Positions 36,570 to 45,686 are shown, counted from the stretch's first letter. The stretch: 64,000 nt of DNA from Autumnicola tepida (GCF_031846485.1 NZ_JAVRHQ010000001.1:434001-498000); one strand, 5' to 3'. Numbers and translations: made by a program. Notes: generated by a model not told the origin, from the letters alone.

Positions 36570-37667
36570 TTATTGGTATGCTTCCATAGCATTGGCAAAT
36601 TCTTCTGCTTTTTCAAAACTGCTCATTAAATAAGCTTCGTTAAGTCCGGTAGAGCTGGATAGTTTAATGGATCCATATTTGCAAACCGGAATCTGATAAT
36701 TGGCTTTAAACCTTTTATCCGGAGTTCCGTTTTTATTTACTTTGGCCCAGGTGTATTCTATTATAGAAGCATCTCCAGGAACCTTCTCTTCTTCAATAAA
36801 ACGTTGGCTATGAAAGTAAAACTCTAATTCTTCAATTTCTATAAGTCCAAGATTTTTCCTGTCGTCAACAATTGCCATAAAAGCAGGATACAAGTATAGG
36901 TCTCCACCATTGGCGTTTTCCAGGTGTAATGTATCAAAAGAGGATTGAATAATTTCAATATTGTTGAAACCAAATTTTACCGGCCTTCGATTTACAGAAT
37001 TTGCTGCTGCGGAGCGGGTGATTTTTTGATTTACAGTTTCCCTGGAAGTGATATCCCATATACGTTCACACGAGAGTAAGGTTTTATAATCCTCGATAAG
37101 TTGATTATATCTAATTTTTATTTCTTTCGGAAGGTTAATGTCTATATTAATTTTAAAATTTTTTAGCTGCTCTTTCAATTCATTCAAATCTTCCCGATGT
37201 TGGCGTTTATTTTCTTTAAACCATTTAATGAAAAAACCGAATATGAAAAAATAAGAGAGTACCAATAAGATGGAAGCGGTAGAAACCTTTCTTTCTGCTT
37301 TTTTTATTTCCGCCGTGAGTTCTTTTCTTTCCTGATAACATTCGAGAAGTGTCTTTTTTAAGTCATGTAATCCTTCTGTAGTAATACCTTCTGGTTCATT
37401 GGATTTGATTTCAATGGTTTCCTGATAATCGTATTGTTCTGGAGGAGTTGAAGAAATGTGAGATGGAATTTTTGAATTACTTTTTTTTCTACCACCTATT
37501 CTTGTGCGGTCGTAAAGTCCCGTTCCGGGAATCCCGGTGTTAAGAAAAGTTCCTTGTTTATTGAAATTTACACTGGCACCCGGAACTCCGATGGTGGTGC
37601 TAATGCCCGATTTACTAAAGTTAAGATAAACCCCGGGAAACAATTTTGCTCGTTTTCTAAATCTCAT
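36570..37667 (-). CDS. DUF4236 domain membrane protein
   Basis: This 365-residue protein begins with a classical DUF4236 domain: MRFRKRAKLFPGVYLNFSKS, then GISTTIGVPGASVN and NTGIPGTGLY. A hydrophobic segment flanked by charged helices lies at about 140-165. The C-terminal half is mixed alpha/beta without a recognised family. The start at 37667 is set by the domain and overlaps the potassium channel gene by 11 bases. DUF4236 has no established function; a second, short DUF4236 protein is encoded at 42937. Confidence 0.82.
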   Translation of the reverse strand: MRFRKRAKLFPGVYLNFSKSGISTTIGVPGASVNFNKQGTFLNTGIPGTGLYDRTRIGGRKKSNSKIPSHISSTPPEQYDYQETIEIKSNEPEGITTEGLHDLKKTLLECYQERKELTAEIKKAERKVSTASILLVLSYFFIFGFFIKWFKENKRQHREDLNELKEQLKNFKINIDINLPKEIKIRYNQLIEDYKTLLSCERIWDITSRETVNQKITRSAAANSVNRRPVKFGFNNIEIIQSSFDTLHLENANGGDLYLYPAFMAIVDDRKNLGLIEIEELEFYFHSQRFIEEEKVPGDASIIEYTWAKVNKNGTPDKRFKANYQIPVCKYGSIKLSSSTGLNEAYLMSSFEKAEEFANAMEAYQ

Positions 37668-38475
37668 ATTCCTGTATTTTAGGACGTCCACAAGTGGGAC
37701 AGCAGTTAATTTTCTCTTTTCTATTGGTTAATTCTTCAGAAAAGCCGGAGGCAAGAATGCCTGTTGGTAACGCAAATAATCCAATCCCTATAACAGCAAT
37801 GACACCTCCCATAAATTGTCCTAAGGGTGTTACTGGATAAATGTCTCCATAGCCTACTGTTGTTAATGTTGCAATTCCCCACCACATCGTTTCCGGGATA
37901 CTGGAAAAGTTTTCGGGCTGTGCTTCATTCTCTATGTAGTACATGAGAGTGGAAGTAATTAAAAGAAGGGAAAGAGTGAATATTAAGGATAGCACTAATT
38001 CCTCCTTCTTTTGGCTCACCACCCGGTTCATAAGTGCCAGGGCAGTCACATATCTCGCTATTTTAAAAACCCGAAAGATTCTAAAAATACGTAGGACCCG
38101 GAGTAAACGGAGATCTACACCGACAAAAGGAAGAAAAAAAGGTAGGATTGCCAGTAAATCAACAAGGGCAAGTGGAGATAGAGCATATTTTAAACGGCCT
38201 TTTACGGGGGAAGGGTAGGCAGGGGAAATATTAGCTGTCCAGATTCTCAAGATATATTCCAAGGAAAAAATGGTGACCGAAAAAATTTCGAAAAGCTTAA
38301 ATTCTGCTGAATACTTTAGCCGGATAGGTTCAATGGATTCCAACAACATTGCCGCCACATTTCCCACTATTAAAATGATGATAAATACATCAAAATTCCA
38401 GCTGGCGTCTCCGGGCTTTCTGGAAACCTTTAAGATGCTGTAAACCCGATGTTTTAATCTTGGAAGACCAGACAT
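37657..38475 (-). CDS. voltage-gated potassium channel
   Basis: This 272-residue six-helix channel subunit has an S4 voltage sensor with regularly spaced charges (R123, R126, R129, R132, R135, K138) and the selectivity filter TVGYGD at 206-211 between the pore helix and S6. The C terminus ends in a short cytoplasmic tail with a zinc-ribbon-like CCPTCGRP. Prokaryotic Kv-type channels conduct K+ and set membrane potential. It is 6 bases downstream of the BRCT gene and overlaps the DUF4236 gene. Confidence 0.93.
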   Translation of the reverse strand: MSGLPRLKHRVYSILKVSRKPGDASWNFDVFIIILIVGNVAAMLLESIEPIRLKYSAEFKLFEIFSVTIFSLEYILRIWTANISPAYPSPVKGRLKYALSPLALVDLLAILPFFLPFVGVDLRLLRVLRIFRIFRVFKIARYVTALALMNRVVSQKKEELVLSLIFTLSLLLITSTLMYYIENEAQPENFSSIPETMWWGIATLTTVGYGDIYPVTPLGQFMGGVIAVIGIGLFALPTGILASGFSEELTNRKEKINCCPTCGRPKIQEYEI

Positions 38476-38481
38476 CGCTTT

Positions 38482-39384
38482 CTATTCAAGATCTTCAATT
38501 GCATCCATGAAATCGAATTCATGAACCAGGCAAATCGTATGACCTGCTTTTCTGAGATCTAAAGCTTTTTCAACTTTTCGGCCATAGCAAGCAAAAGCCC
38601 AGGCTGGATTCCCGTTGTCGCCCACAATCAAATAATCAGTGTTTTTAGAGACTGAGTTCGTCGGAATTCCACCAAGATCTGAGATGATTTGCTTTAGGTT
38701 CTCTCTGGTCCCGCTTTTTAAAACTCCGGTCACGCAAAATGTTTTCCCGTCGAATTGAATGTCAGGCTCGCTTGTGCAATGGCCGGAAATATGAATGTCC
38801 TGTGTTTCTAATTTAATCTGGTTACTTACATCCTTATTTCGTAGACTCACAAATTGTTTTAAGTAAGCCTTCAAAACCAACTTTTCTTCTTCATCAACTT
38901 TTCTATCTGCAACTATAGAGGAAATCAAACTTCTAATCTCATCATAGGGATAATAGGTTCTTAAATGAACATTTCCTTTTAACCATTTTTCAAGGTCAAA
39001 TACTTCTTTTTCATTGATTTCTCCATCTGCTAAGATACCATGGCAAATTCCCTGTAAAGTTTGTAAATCGGCCGTTACGGTATTGTAGTAGTAACTCTCG
39101 CCTTCATATTTTTGACAGAGCCAAAATAAATCTTCAATAGTATCGGTGGAAATGTCTTCATTGGAAATTACTTGCTTAATTGCTGTCATAAATTCCCTGA
39201 AAGGGTTACGATTAATTAGATTCCGGTGAGAAATCGTCCATTGATGAAGTTCATTCGTCTCCCTTTTACTAATTTTTCCATCGAGGTTGATCCCCAACAG
39301 GATTCCCTTAAGGGAATTGATGGCTTTATCAGCTTGTGCTTTTGAGGTGACAATCTGTAATTGTTTTTCATTTAATTCATTCAT
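38482..39384 (-). CDS. TerB-like repeat protein with C-terminal BRCT domain
   Basis: This is a 300-residue cytoplasmic protein. Two helical segments resemble TerB-like acidic repeats (LLGINLDGKISKRETNEL and HGILADGEINEKEVFDLEKW). The C-terminal domain (about 208-295) is a BRCT of the DNA-ligase/RFC type: FDGKTFCVTGVLKSGTRE, then ISDLGGIPTNSVSKNTDYLI and GRKVEKALDLRKAG. BRCT domains bind phosphoproteins or DNA ends. Fusion to TerB-like repeats, which occur in tellurite and stress clusters, is of interest. It is the first gene of an operon with the channel and DUF4236 genes. Confidence 0.85.
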   Translation of the reverse strand: MNELNEKQLQIVTSKAQADKAINSLKGILLGINLDGKISKRETNELHQWTISHRNLINRNPFREFMTAIKQVISNEDISTDTIEDLFWLCQKYEGESYYYNTVTADLQTLQGICHGILADGEINEKEVFDLEKWLKGNVHLRTYYPYDEIRSLISSIVADRKVDEEEKLVLKAYLKQFVSLRNKDVSNQIKLETQDIHISGHCTSEPDIQFDGKTFCVTGVLKSGTRENLKQIISDLGGIPTNSVSKNTDYLIVGDNGNPAWAFACYGRKVEKALDLRKAGHTICLVHEFDFMDAIEDLE

Positions 39385-39469
39385 AGCGCTTATTTTAATT
39401 TATTTCGGCAGCTAATAGAGATATGTAATACACTGCTCAATATTTGATGTAGGTCATTTCCCTGTTCTG

Positions 39470-39700
39470 TTAATCTTCCCAGCCACAAATAGTTTTTCCT
39501 ATTTTTTTGGCATCCGCTAAGGAGAGTTTTTTTATGGAAGCTTTGCAGGCATTTAAGCCCCGGCAGTTTTTAGTAAAATGATATTTCTTACCATTTTTGC
39601 TATTACAGATAAATACGTCTTGATAGGTTATGGACGGTAAAGTTACTGTAGCAGAAGTCGTAAGAAACGCAACGCTAATGAGTAGGATGAATTTTTTCAT
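39470..39700 (-). CDS. small secreted Cys-containing protein
   Basis: This is a 76-residue exported protein with a signal peptide (FILLISVAFLTTSATVTL). The mature part holds four Cys (VFICNSKNGKKYH, NCRGLNACKAS, TICGWED) and a KKLSLADAKKIGKT motif. The YHFTKNCRGL pattern resembles small secreted domains seen near SNase and endonuclease genes in flavobacteria. It may be a metal-binding or disulphide-bonded domain. Function unknown. Confidence 0.7.
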   Translation of the reverse strand: MKKFILLISVAFLTTSATVTLPSITYQDVFICNSKNGKKYHFTKNCRGLNACKASIKKLSLADAKKIGKTICGWED

Positions 39701-39775
39701 AGGTTTGGAGTTAGTTGAAGTTCTAAGGTTTTCAATATTTAGTTATATGGGATTGGCACTCGCAAAAATTTATTC

Positions 39776-40318
39776 TTATCTAAAGTCCCAGGGTGCTATG
39801 GGATTTTCACCCTGCCATAATCCCCGGCGTGCTTTTCTGGCCTCCATCTCAAGAACATCGTAGCTCATTTCCGTACTATATTTTTTGAAGTGCCAGGCAT
39901 ATCCCAATCTTACCATTTCTTTATTTACATTAATCCCTTCCTCATTTAGGATCTCCGCTATTAATCTTCCGCCCATATCAAATTTTCCATCGGTCAGTAA
40001 GTTTATGTTCTGACCAAAACAGAGGTCGGATATCACAAGTTTTGCCTTATTCCCAAAGGCTTGTTTCCCTCTCTTTTCCGGTGCATCAATATGTTCCATT
40101 CTAATCCTTAATGGCAAGTCGTGATACAAGACATCTACGGTATCCCCATCGACTATTCCAATTACTTTCGCCGGAAGTACTAATTGCTCCTCGGTGGATT
40201 TTGCAGTTTTACTGGAATCTATTAATTCTGAAGGAATGGAGTCTGTTACTTTCTGCACCTGGTTGCAGGAGAAATGAACTAAAAGCCACAGGAAGATGAG
40301 GGGGAGACGGATTGACAT
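39776..40318 (-). CDS. thermonuclease (SNase) family lipoprotein
   Basis: This 180-residue nuclease is anchored by a lipoprotein signal (VHFSC, Cys 18). The staphylococcal-nuclease fold is intact: VDGDTVDV at 56-63 with D57/D59, then R73 with D78 and E81 in the R-x4-D-x2-E pattern, and R118 in MGGRLIAE. It would hydrolyse DNA and RNA at the outer side of the inner membrane or in the periplasm. It is the last gene of the minus-strand operon that begins at 43185. Confidence 0.92.
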   Translation of the reverse strand: MSIRLPLIFLWLLVHFSCNQVQKVTDSIPSELIDSSKTAKSTEEQLVLPAKVIGIVDGDTVDVLYHDLPLRIRMEHIDAPEKRGKQAFGNKAKLVISDLCFGQNINLLTDGKFDMGGRLIAEILNEEGINVNKEMVRLGYAWHFKKYSTEMSYDVLEMEARKARRGLWQGENPIAPWDFR

Positions 40319-40329
40319 TCTTTCTGTTT

Positions 40330-41247
40330 TTAAGCTTTTAAGATGAAATCCTGAATGATTTTTTCCATGTTCGAAGGAAGTTCTGCATTTTTGATTTCAT
40401 ATCTCTTGACACCCATTTTTTCAAACCAGTCAGCCCAGTATTTCTTGATTAGCTCTCCTTCATATTCATTTTTTTGATCAGGGTTTATTCCCAGAACCAG
40501 TACTTCAAGATTTTCAAGATTTTCTGTTGCCGGTATAAAACCGTACTCATCATTTTTAAATTTAGTAGCCCAATCGGCTGAATTTAATTTTACAGAACGG
40601 ATATATTCAGGAGTCAGGTAGGTTGTTTTATTTCCTTCCGTTCTTCGGTTATCTACATGAAACATGTAACCGTCCGTTAAGATGACAAGGATGTTCCTGT
40701 GACCTTCTGCTATAGAATAGTCTTTAACTTTGTTTTTGAAGAAACTCCAGGTATCAGAACCTACATAGTGGTCATCTTGGATGGCCAGTTCATATATTTT
40801 TAAGGGCTCTGTCTGGTACACCTGTGAAAGATTCGACAATACATCGTTAGAGATATTCGTTTTGTTTAGATCAAACTTCAAGTTTTTCGAAATAGAATTA
40901 ATTTCTGGATTAAGTGGCTCAGGTTCAAAAAACAGCTGAATTCTTTCGTTAATGCTTATTATTTTCTTGTTTGAAAGATGGCTTTGGAATGCTTCTGACA
41001 CCGCTGCGATGTAAGCCGCGTCCCTTTGATAATATTCCATAGCCGGATTCGGGTATTTTTCGGGATTAATTCGGTCAGAAAGATCTAATAATAAGCTTAT
41101 GTTAAGGTTGGTAGTTCCGTTTGTGGAGCTAGAAGCCTGGGAAATCTGGTGGGGATTTGGCTCCTGTTTATGCGTATCATTCAAACAGGACATACTGATG
41201 ATAAGCAACGTGATTAGAAAAACTTTTTTATAAATAGAAATGGTCAT
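40330..41247 (-). CDS. VWA-like lipoprotein
   Basis: This 305-residue lipoprotein (ISMSC, Cys 21) looks like a von Willebrand A domain. An initial strand LLLDLSDRI with acidic/Ser residues at the MIDAS position is followed later by HRNILVILTDGYMFH and VLVLGINPD. Charged helices lie between. A metal-dependent adhesion or protein-binding role at the membrane is likely; the partners are probably encoded in the same operon. It lies 4 bases downstream of the coiled-coil membrane protein and 11 upstream of the SNase gene. Confidence 0.8.
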   Translation of the reverse strand: MTISIYKKVFLITLLIISMSCLNDTHKQEPNPHQISQASSSTNGTTNLNISLLLDLSDRINPEKYPNPAMEYYQRDAAYIAAVSEAFQSHLSNKKIISINERIQLFFEPEPLNPEINSISKNLKFDLNKTNISNDVLSNLSQVYQTEPLKIYELAIQDDHYVGSDTWSFFKNKVKDYSIAEGHRNILVILTDGYMFHVDNRRTEGNKTTYLTPEYIRSVKLNSADWATKFKNDEYGFIPATENLENLEVLVLGINPDQKNEYEGELIKKYWADWFEKMGVKRYEIKNAELPSNMEKIIQDFILKA

Positions 41248-41251
41248 TTTA

Positions 41252-42517
41252 TTAATTTTTTGAGTAAACTAAATGTTGAAAATCTGGATCGGTCAATCTC
41301 ATTTTCGCGAGGTATTCGGTAGAAATCCTTTCGCATTCTTCCAATAGCTCATTCTTTTGTTTAGTGGGAAGGGCAATTTCAGTGTTTATAGCCTGAAACC
41401 AGCCTTCCTTATACTGCGAGTGGTATAACAGATACTCCTTAATAGGAAAAATGAAACCATTAATTTTTGCCTGGATTTCTGAGATCTTACCATTTACTTC
41501 TGTCATTTGGTGACGGAAACCTTCAATTTTTTCATCTATGGTAGCTTTGGTATTTTTGAGGTTTATGATCTCTTCTTTTTTGTTTTTTATAAAAACTTTG
41601 ATCTTGTCAATGTTTTCATATTCTTTCATTATAAAATCGAAGACAAGACCCCAGATTATATACACTACAAAACCGGCGAAAATGATCATCCAGAATTCTG
41701 CTTCAGTCAGTGCAATCTGTAGGTCATAAGGAGGGGAGTTGAGGGTTTTATTGAAATCGTAGATTTTCTTTTCAATTTGATATGCGAGCAGTGCATCGAA
41801 GAGAAATGTAATTAAAAGTAAGCCTCCCAGTTTTAGAAAATTCATAAACCCTTTCCCTTTCTGCATCATATGGATGACATATCCAAGGCCCATAAAAACA
41901 AAAGGAATGGTTATCACCAGTAAACCCTCCAGCCAGCTGTCATTGAAGGCGTTATTAAATGCATCTTTGTCAAAAATAGCTGCAGAAAGCATATCATCGG
42001 TAAATTCTTTAAAGAAAGCGGAGTAGGATGCCGATACATAAAAAACCAGCAGGTAAAGGGTGATAGGAAGCAGCACAAATAAGCCAATGTAGAACTGGGC
42101 TTTTGGCCTTTTATCCGCATCTACCCCATAGTTGCCGGGATTGTGCTTTACATCCACAATTTCTTTTTTTACAGTTTCAATGGATTCAACTACATCGGCC
42201 TCTTTTTTCTCAAATATTCCTAATCCGGTTTCCAGTTTTTTAAGTTCGGTGCGCAGCTTTTCCTGTTCTTCCCGGTAAGGCTGCTTAAGTTTCTCCTGTT
42301 CGGCCAGTTGCCGCCGGCACTGATCTTCAAAGCTGCTGAATAAATTTTGGAAACAAGCCTGTAGGACTATAGGTTTTCCGGAAGCTTTACTTGATGACGC
42401 AAACCCACTTTGATAGTAGGTGATCCTTATTTGTTCCCGGTCATCTGTATCTTCCACAAGGGGCTGGAGGTTCGCTGTGTTATCTTTAATGCTGAACAGT
42501 TTTTTTATTGACTCCAT
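41252..42517 (-). CDS. coiled-coil membrane protein of unknown function
   Basis: This is a 421-residue membrane protein. A long N-terminal coiled coil (about 75-130) precedes a block of four hydrophobic segments between about 140 and 290. A second coiled coil (290-360) leads to a cytoplasmic end. The charge pattern suggests that both ends are in the cytoplasm. No family is recognised. It is 2 bases downstream of the TerB-like gene and 4 upstream of the VWA gene, so a membrane complex with those two products is plausible. Confidence 0.75.
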   Translation of the reverse strand: MESIKKLFSIKDNTANLQPLVEDTDDREQIRITYYQSGFASSSKASGKPIVLQACFQNLFSSFEDQCRRQLAEQEKLKQPYREEQEKLRTELKKLETGLGIFEKKEADVVESIETVKKEIVDVKHNPGNYGVDADKRPKAQFYIGLFVLLPITLYLLVFYVSASYSAFFKEFTDDMLSAAIFDKDAFNNAFNDSWLEGLLVITIPFVFMGLGYVIHMMQKGKGFMNFLKLGGLLLITFLFDALLAYQIEKKIYDFNKTLNSPPYDLQIALTEAEFWMIIFAGFVVYIIWGLVFDFIMKEYENIDKIKVFIKNKKEEIINLKNTKATIDEKIEGFRHQMTEVNGKISEIQAKINGFIFPIKEYLLYHSQYKEGWFQAINTEIALPTKQKNELLEECERISTEYLAKMRLTDPDFQHLVYSKN

Positions 42518-42519
42518 AG

Positions 42520-42927
42520 CTATCCGTTAAGTTGATTAATGATTTCATTTTTGGTTACTCCTTTTTGAACACAGTTTAAAAGATAATCTGCCAGTTCATT
42601 TACATTTTCTTCTAAAAATTCGAACTTCCTACAGTATTTTCTTAAGGTATTTTTTTCATCCTCGGTGATGATGTCATCGGCCAGGATCATACAAGCCAGA
42701 TCATATAAATATTCGATACGAGTAGGAATGTCCTTAGGAATTGAAGTAGAGTGATCTACAGGGTTGAGAAGCAGCCTGTCCAGTTCTTCTTTGGGTACTC
42801 CGCGATCATCTGCAAATTGATAGAGCATTTTCAGCTCCATGACATCAAAGTTGTCATCAGATAAAGCCATTTGATACAATCTAAGGAAATGGCTTTTTAA
42901 TTCAGTGGGGATGAAGGTTTTGTTCAT
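42520..42927 (-). CDS. TerB-like protein
   Basis: This 135-residue all-helical acidic protein is of the TerB/tellurite-resistance-like fold: LYQMALSDDNFDVMELKMLYQFADDRGV followed by DLACMILADDIITEDEKNTL, with paired acidic loops as in metal-binding TerB repeats. It has no membrane segment. It is encoded between the short DUF4236 protein and the coiled-coil membrane protein, with spacings of 9 and 2 bases. Confidence 0.8.
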   Translation of the reverse strand: MNKTFIPTELKSHFLRLYQMALSDDNFDVMELKMLYQFADDRGVPKEELDRLLLNPVDHSTSIPKDIPTRIEYLYDLACMILADDIITEDEKNTLRKYCRKFEFLEENVNELADYLLNCVQKGVTKNEIINQLNG

Positions 42928-42936
42928 ATGGTACGA

Positions 42937-43185
42937 TTAAATGATTAAGTATACACTGGTGAAGGTTAGGGTGATAAAGATGAGGAGTGTTAATACACAT
43001 CCACTTTTTGAGCTCTTAGAAAAGCTTTTTCTATATGTGGCACCGGGGATTCCCGTTCTCACAGAATATCCTTTGGAGCTTATAGACCCTACTTTTGTTC
43101 TTATACTTGGAGATATACCCGACTTACTAATATTCAATCCTATACCTTTCCCGAGGTTAATCCTTTTTTGGTAGCGAAATCCCAT
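42937..43185 (-). CDS. short DUF4236 protein with C-terminal membrane anchor
   Basis: This 82-residue protein consists of a DUF4236 domain (MGFRYQKRINLGKGIGLNIS, then KSGISPSIRTKVG and RTGIPGATYRKSF) and one C-terminal transmembrane helix. The start at 43185 is fixed by the domain; the longer frame upstream is not supported. It opens the operon with the TerB, coiled-coil, VWA and SNase genes. Confidence 0.75.
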   Translation of the reverse strand: MGFRYQKRINLGKGIGLNISKSGISPSIRTKVGSISSKGYSVRTGIPGATYRKSFSKSSKSGCVLTLLIFITLTFTSVYLII

Positions 43186-43284
43186 AACTTCTTGATTTGT
43201 AGTCAAACCTAAGTGATTGTTTTGTAAAAATCTTACGGGTTTCCGTATAGAATAAAAAAAATAGTATGGTATTTGGAGGAAAAA

Positions 43285-43314
43285 CAAAACCCACCAACGT
43301 GATGGCGGGTGTTG
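43285..43314 (-). terminator. intrinsic terminator
   Basis: The stem ACCCaCCA/TGGcGGGT (43290-43297 and 43303-43310) has one internal mismatch and a T-rich tract on the minus strand. It ends the Cys-rich SH3 gene transcript. Confidence 0.6.
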
Positions 43315-43349
43315 TTAATTGAGAGAGTATGCCTTTGAAATTGTTAAGT

Positions 43350-43862
43350 TTACTCTTCTGAAATTAGGATGTAATTAGAATTAACAAAACCTTCCAATTG
43401 ACCGTTTTGCGTTCTCACCTTTAGCCAATCTCCTGTCTTAGCAAGAAATAACAGTTCTTGATTCTTTTGCAATTTGACCTTAACCGAATAGTTAGTACCT
43501 GGTCCATTTCGGAGGTTTAATGTTTGGGCGTCTACAATCAGTAACTTTAAATAATTTTTCGATTTTGTATCGTCGGTCATATTAAAGTCTCTCATTGGAG
43601 TGTTGTTTGTTTGTGAACCTGTAGTTCGGGAAATAGAGGAAGATTTATAGCGTGTGCCACTGGTACTTCCTGAACATACTCCGCAGGACCCTCCACTGTT
43701 ACAGTGTCCACACCTGCTGCAGTTAGTACAGGCTCTGCAATAAGATGAGCCGGTACATTTTGCATTTTCTCCACTACAACAAGAAGAGATGGCTAAATCA
43801 TTTTGACCGATCAGAAGAGCAGGAGTGAGAGTCAAAAACAAAAAAAAGAACAAGTTTTTCAT
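43350..43862 (-). CDS. secreted Cys-rich protein with SH3 domain
   Basis: This is a 170-residue exported protein. A signal peptide (LFFFLFLTLTPALLIG) is followed by a very Cys-rich stretch of about 40 residues (CCSGENAKC, CRACTNCSRCGHC, CGVCSG), a Ser/Thr linker, and a bacterial SH3 domain at the C terminus (LNLRNGPGTNYSVKVKLQKN, then DWLKVRTQNG and GFVNSNYI). SH3b domains bind cell-wall peptides. The Cys-rich part may bind metal or form disulphides. An in-frame ATG at 43904 is rejected because it precedes the signal. Confidence 0.8.
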   Translation of the reverse strand: MKNLFFFLFLTLTPALLIGQNDLAISSCCSGENAKCTGSSYCRACTNCSRCGHCNSGGSCGVCSGSTSGTRYKSSSISRTTGSQTNNTPMRDFNMTDDTKSKNYLKLLIVDAQTLNLRNGPGTNYSVKVKLQKNQELLFLAKTGDWLKVRTQNGQLEGFVNSNYILISEE

Positions 43863-43890
43863 TCTTCTGAGATTAGTATTTGTATAAATG

Positions 43891-44037
43891 TTACTTACAT
43901 CCATTTCTGGAACAGGTTATTCTTTCATTGGTATTTATCCAATGATCAGCTTTTTCTTGAGTGTTGATTCCACAACCGGTTCTTCCCCCTTTGTTCCCCA
44001 CGTGAACTTCACCTGAGGGTGTGTGTTTAACTGCCAT
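43891..44037 (-). CDS. small Cys-containing protein (48 residues)
   Basis: This short open frame begins with ATG at 44037 and reads MAVKHTPSGEVHVGNKGGRT, then GCGINTQEKADHWINTNERI and TCSRNGCK. The composition (Gly-rich middle, three Cys, clean start and stop) and its position in a run of small genes on the same strand support a real gene. No family is recognised. Confidence 0.55.
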   Translation of the reverse strand: MAVKHTPSGEVHVGNKGGRTGCGINTQEKADHWINTNERITCSRNGCK

Positions 44038-44281
44038 AATTTTATTTTTAGGTTATACGGTAAAATTATTGAAGTTGGCTTTCTGTACCTTACGACATCG
44101 CGTAATGGACTGATTTTTTGTGGACAATTCGATTAACTACTTTCCTTAGAGAGAGCTATATGGAATTTTAAAAGTGGTCGGATATTCCGACTATTCGATT
44201 CTGAAATTAGCGTAAAGGTGTGGCTTTTAGCTTTGTGCAATATGAGATTCTATCCTAATTTTCAAATCGCCCTGAAAATCT

Positions 44282-44995
44282 TTAGAGACTTGATAAGTAC
44301 CACTTGTCCATCCTTTTTACAAGCGTAATTTTCTTAAGCCTGGCTGAACTTGAACCCATCGCTATCTCAATTCTAGCCGTATTATTTTCCATTTCAGTTT
44401 CACCCTTTATTCTGCCGGTTTTAAAATTATCTACAAATATGTCCTGCATCTCAGCCGGTTGCATTTGCACCCAACCAATACCCCCTGCATCAGCATCATT
44501 CTCGAAGTATGGATCGAGTAGGTGCCTAAGTTTATCAAATTCCCGTTCTTCTGCGGCTTTAAAAATATATCCTAATACACCTTCCGGGGAGTCTTGAAAA
44601 TCGAAGGTTTGGTGTAAATGGATAAGAGAAATTTCTTCTTCAATACTCGTAATGTAGTTTTCTATTTTTTTGATTTGTTTCTGCTGTTCAAAAAGTTGTC
44701 TTTCTTTGGTGGAACTGGATCTGCCTATTTGAAATTCTTCAATTTCTGCCAGATTATTTTCTTCTTCTTGCAAAATCTTTTTAACCCTATCAAGCTCGTT
44801 TGTTAGAAATATCTTCTTTTTAGAATCACCAACTTCAATTTTTTCCTGGTGAATTCTTTCCTGTTCCTCTTGAGCTGCAGCTTCTTTCTGTATTTGGGCT
44901 AACTGTGCTTTGTACTGTTCTACTTTTGTTTTACTTTTTCCACAGGAACTAATGAAAATAGCCAGGATTAAAATGAAAATGTAATTTGATCTCAT
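44282..44995 (-). CDS. coiled-coil lipoprotein
   Basis: This is a 237-residue lipoprotein (FISSC, Cys 18). The N-terminal half is a charged coiled coil (EQERIHQEKIEVGDSKKK, LQEEENNLAEIEEF). The C-terminal half (about 135-237) looks like a small alpha/beta domain of the SnoaL/DUF4878 type: GYIFKAAEEREFDKLRHLLD, then ARIEIAMGSSSARLKKITLV and KRMDKWYLSSL. Such domains are often periplasmic and of unknown role. The start at 44995 fits the signal; an upstream ATG at 45037 is rejected. Confidence 0.75.
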   Translation of the reverse strand: MRSNYIFILILAIFISSCGKSKTKVEQYKAQLAQIQKEAAAQEEQERIHQEKIEVGDSKKKIFLTNELDRVKKILQEEENNLAEIEEFQIGRSSSTKERQLFEQQKQIKKIENYITSIEEEISLIHLHQTFDFQDSPEGVLGYIFKAAEEREFDKLRHLLDPYFENDADAGGIGWVQMQPAEMQDIFVDNFKTGRIKGETEMENNTARIEIAMGSSSARLKKITLVKRMDKWYLSSL

Positions 44996-45042
44996 AAGTT
45001 TGAGGGGATGCTTTAAGGAAGAATTAATTAATGGCATTTTTT

Positions 45043-45591
45043 TTAACTTTTCAGTTCTTCAATTTTATTTTTAGCTTCAATAAAATTAGATTCTATTCTC
45101 TCTAGATCGTTTATGAATAGGGTTTTATCTGAACCATATTTTTCCAATTTTATGTACCAGGTGGCTTTTCCCTTGGATATGAAATAACCTAACTGAAACC
45201 CGTCTTCCGTTATAAATTTATTTTCTAAATAATCTGGTCCTGCACTTACATCATTTTCGACTTCAGATTTTAAACTATTAAAGGCTTTTATTACTTCTAA
45301 TAAATCAGAATATTCAATGGAGGCTGTTGAACTTCCATATTTATCAGGTTTTTCAATTTGATAAAAGTAGCTAGCGTTATCTCCACTATTTATTTTTCTA
45401 ATTCTGGTTTCCGCGACTGTGTAAGAAGATTTTAAATTACTCAGATTGGAATCTGTGAATTTCGTAATAACACCTGTTTTTGAAGCAAACGCTTCCATTT
45501 TAGTTTTTACATCTTCAGATTCTGTCTGGGCGTCTTGTGAAAAACTATATGTTGTTATTAAAAGGGCAAGAATGGTAAGTGTTTTTTTCAT
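45043..45591 (-). CDS. secreted protein of unknown function
   Basis: This is a 182-residue exported protein with a clear signal peptide (MKKTLTILALLITTYSFSQ). The mature protein is helical at both ends with a beta-rich centre (FYQIEKPDKYGSSTASIEYS, GFQLGYFISKGKATWYIKLE). No domain is recognised. It is 47 bases upstream of the coiled-coil lipoprotein gene and probably shares its transcript. Confidence 0.75.
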   Translation of the reverse strand: MKKTLTILALLITTYSFSQDAQTESEDVKTKMEAFASKTGVITKFTDSNLSNLKSSYTVAETRIRKINSGDNASYFYQIEKPDKYGSSTASIEYSDLLEVIKAFNSLKSEVENDVSAGPDYLENKFITEDGFQLGYFISKGKATWYIKLEKYGSDKTLFINDLERIESNFIEAKNKIEELKS

Positions 45592-45686
45592 GAAAATGAG
45601 TAGTTAGGTTTATTTAAAATTAGAGCTCAAGAAGTTTAATTAAGAAATACCGTAATGATTAATGATTAAAGAATAGAAGTATTTCT

